Shown here in pieces: positions 6,079 to 6,173 of a stretch of 6,173 bases of DNA. Source of the DNA: Gammaproteobacteria bacterium. Its GTDB lineage: Bacteria > Pseudomonadota > Gammaproteobacteria > SZUA-229. A program made the position numbers and the translations under genes. The number at the start of each line of letters is the position of its first letter. Positions within the stretch are counted from its first letter, which is position 1. The stretch covers positions 1 through 6,173 of the forward strand of contig DROB01000258.1 of the NCBI GenBank assembly GCA_011321985.1, written 5' to 3'. The notes beneath the pieces were generated by a model. That model saw nothing but the letters and a program-made list of their open reading frames with translations. It made no database searches and was not told the origin of the DNA.

Positions 6079-6173
6079 TTAATTTGCGGTGCGGCCTTTG
6101 AGTTTCGGTGCTTCTTCGTTGCAGTTGAGCGAAAATAACTTTTCGATACCACTGGCAGGTACGGGTTTAGAAT
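6079..6173 (-). CDS. C-terminal end of an unidentified gene, running off the right edge
   Basis: On the minus strand the frame is open from the window edge to a TAA at 6081-6079 and gives 30 residues, including GIEKLFSLNCNEEAP and ending KLKGRTAN. The basic, polar end looks like a normal protein C-terminus, but it is too short to assign a family. It converges with the 5606 gene, with only 20 bases between the stop codons. I see no clear hairpin terminator in that gap, so the two transcripts may overlap at their 3' ends. Confidence 0.5.
   Translation of the reverse strand, partial: SKPVPASGIEKLFSLNCNEEAPKLKGRTAN

Overview
The window looks like chromosomal DNA from a gammaproteobacterium of medium G+C content, probably an environmental one. 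The basis is the protein character of the two large genes (a REC-PAS-GGDEF-EAL protein and an HDOD-GAF histidine kinase) and the presence of REP-type palindromes that start with GTAG. No gene allows a species to be named.

Layout, left to right. (1) Positions 1-116 hold an internal fragment of a FabZ-type 3-hydroxyacyl-ACP dehydratase gene on the minus strand. It runs off the left edge, and its 5' part is missing where a repeat begins. (2) Positions 112-632 hold no credible gene. They contain two direct copies of a 179-bp repeat, about 95.5% identical, separated by 79 bp. Each copy contains an inverted pair of REP palindromes (a REPIN or BIME-like unit). (3) Positions 633-2810, minus strand, encode a response regulator with diguanylate cyclase and phosphodiesterase domains. 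(4) The 111-bp gap at 2811-2921 contains two dyad-symmetric sequences. (5) Positions 2922-5111, minus strand, encode a soluble HDOD-GAF histidine kinase. (6) Positions 5112-5605 form a long A/T-rich divergent intergenic region with an imperfect palindrome, a possible sigma-70-like promoter facing right and a small open frame. (7) Positions 5606-6058, plus strand, encode a small soluble protein I do not recognise. (8) Positions 6079-6173 hold the C-terminal end of an unidentified minus-strand gene, convergent with the previous one.

Working model (inference): the kinase and the downstream response regulator form one cytoplasmic two-component module. Signals read by the HDOD and GAF domains would set kinase activity, phosphotransfer to Asp56 of the regulator would follow, and c-di-GMP synthesis or breakdown would change. 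The unknown protein divergent from the kinase could belong to the same circuit, but only its position suggests this. I see no CRISPR array, toxin-antitoxin pair, phage gene, complete insertion sequence, tRNA or rRNA. The most unusual items are the truncated fabZ at the repeat boundary, the near-identical REPIN repeats, and the fully cytoplasmic HDOD kinase next to a GGDEF-EAL regulator.
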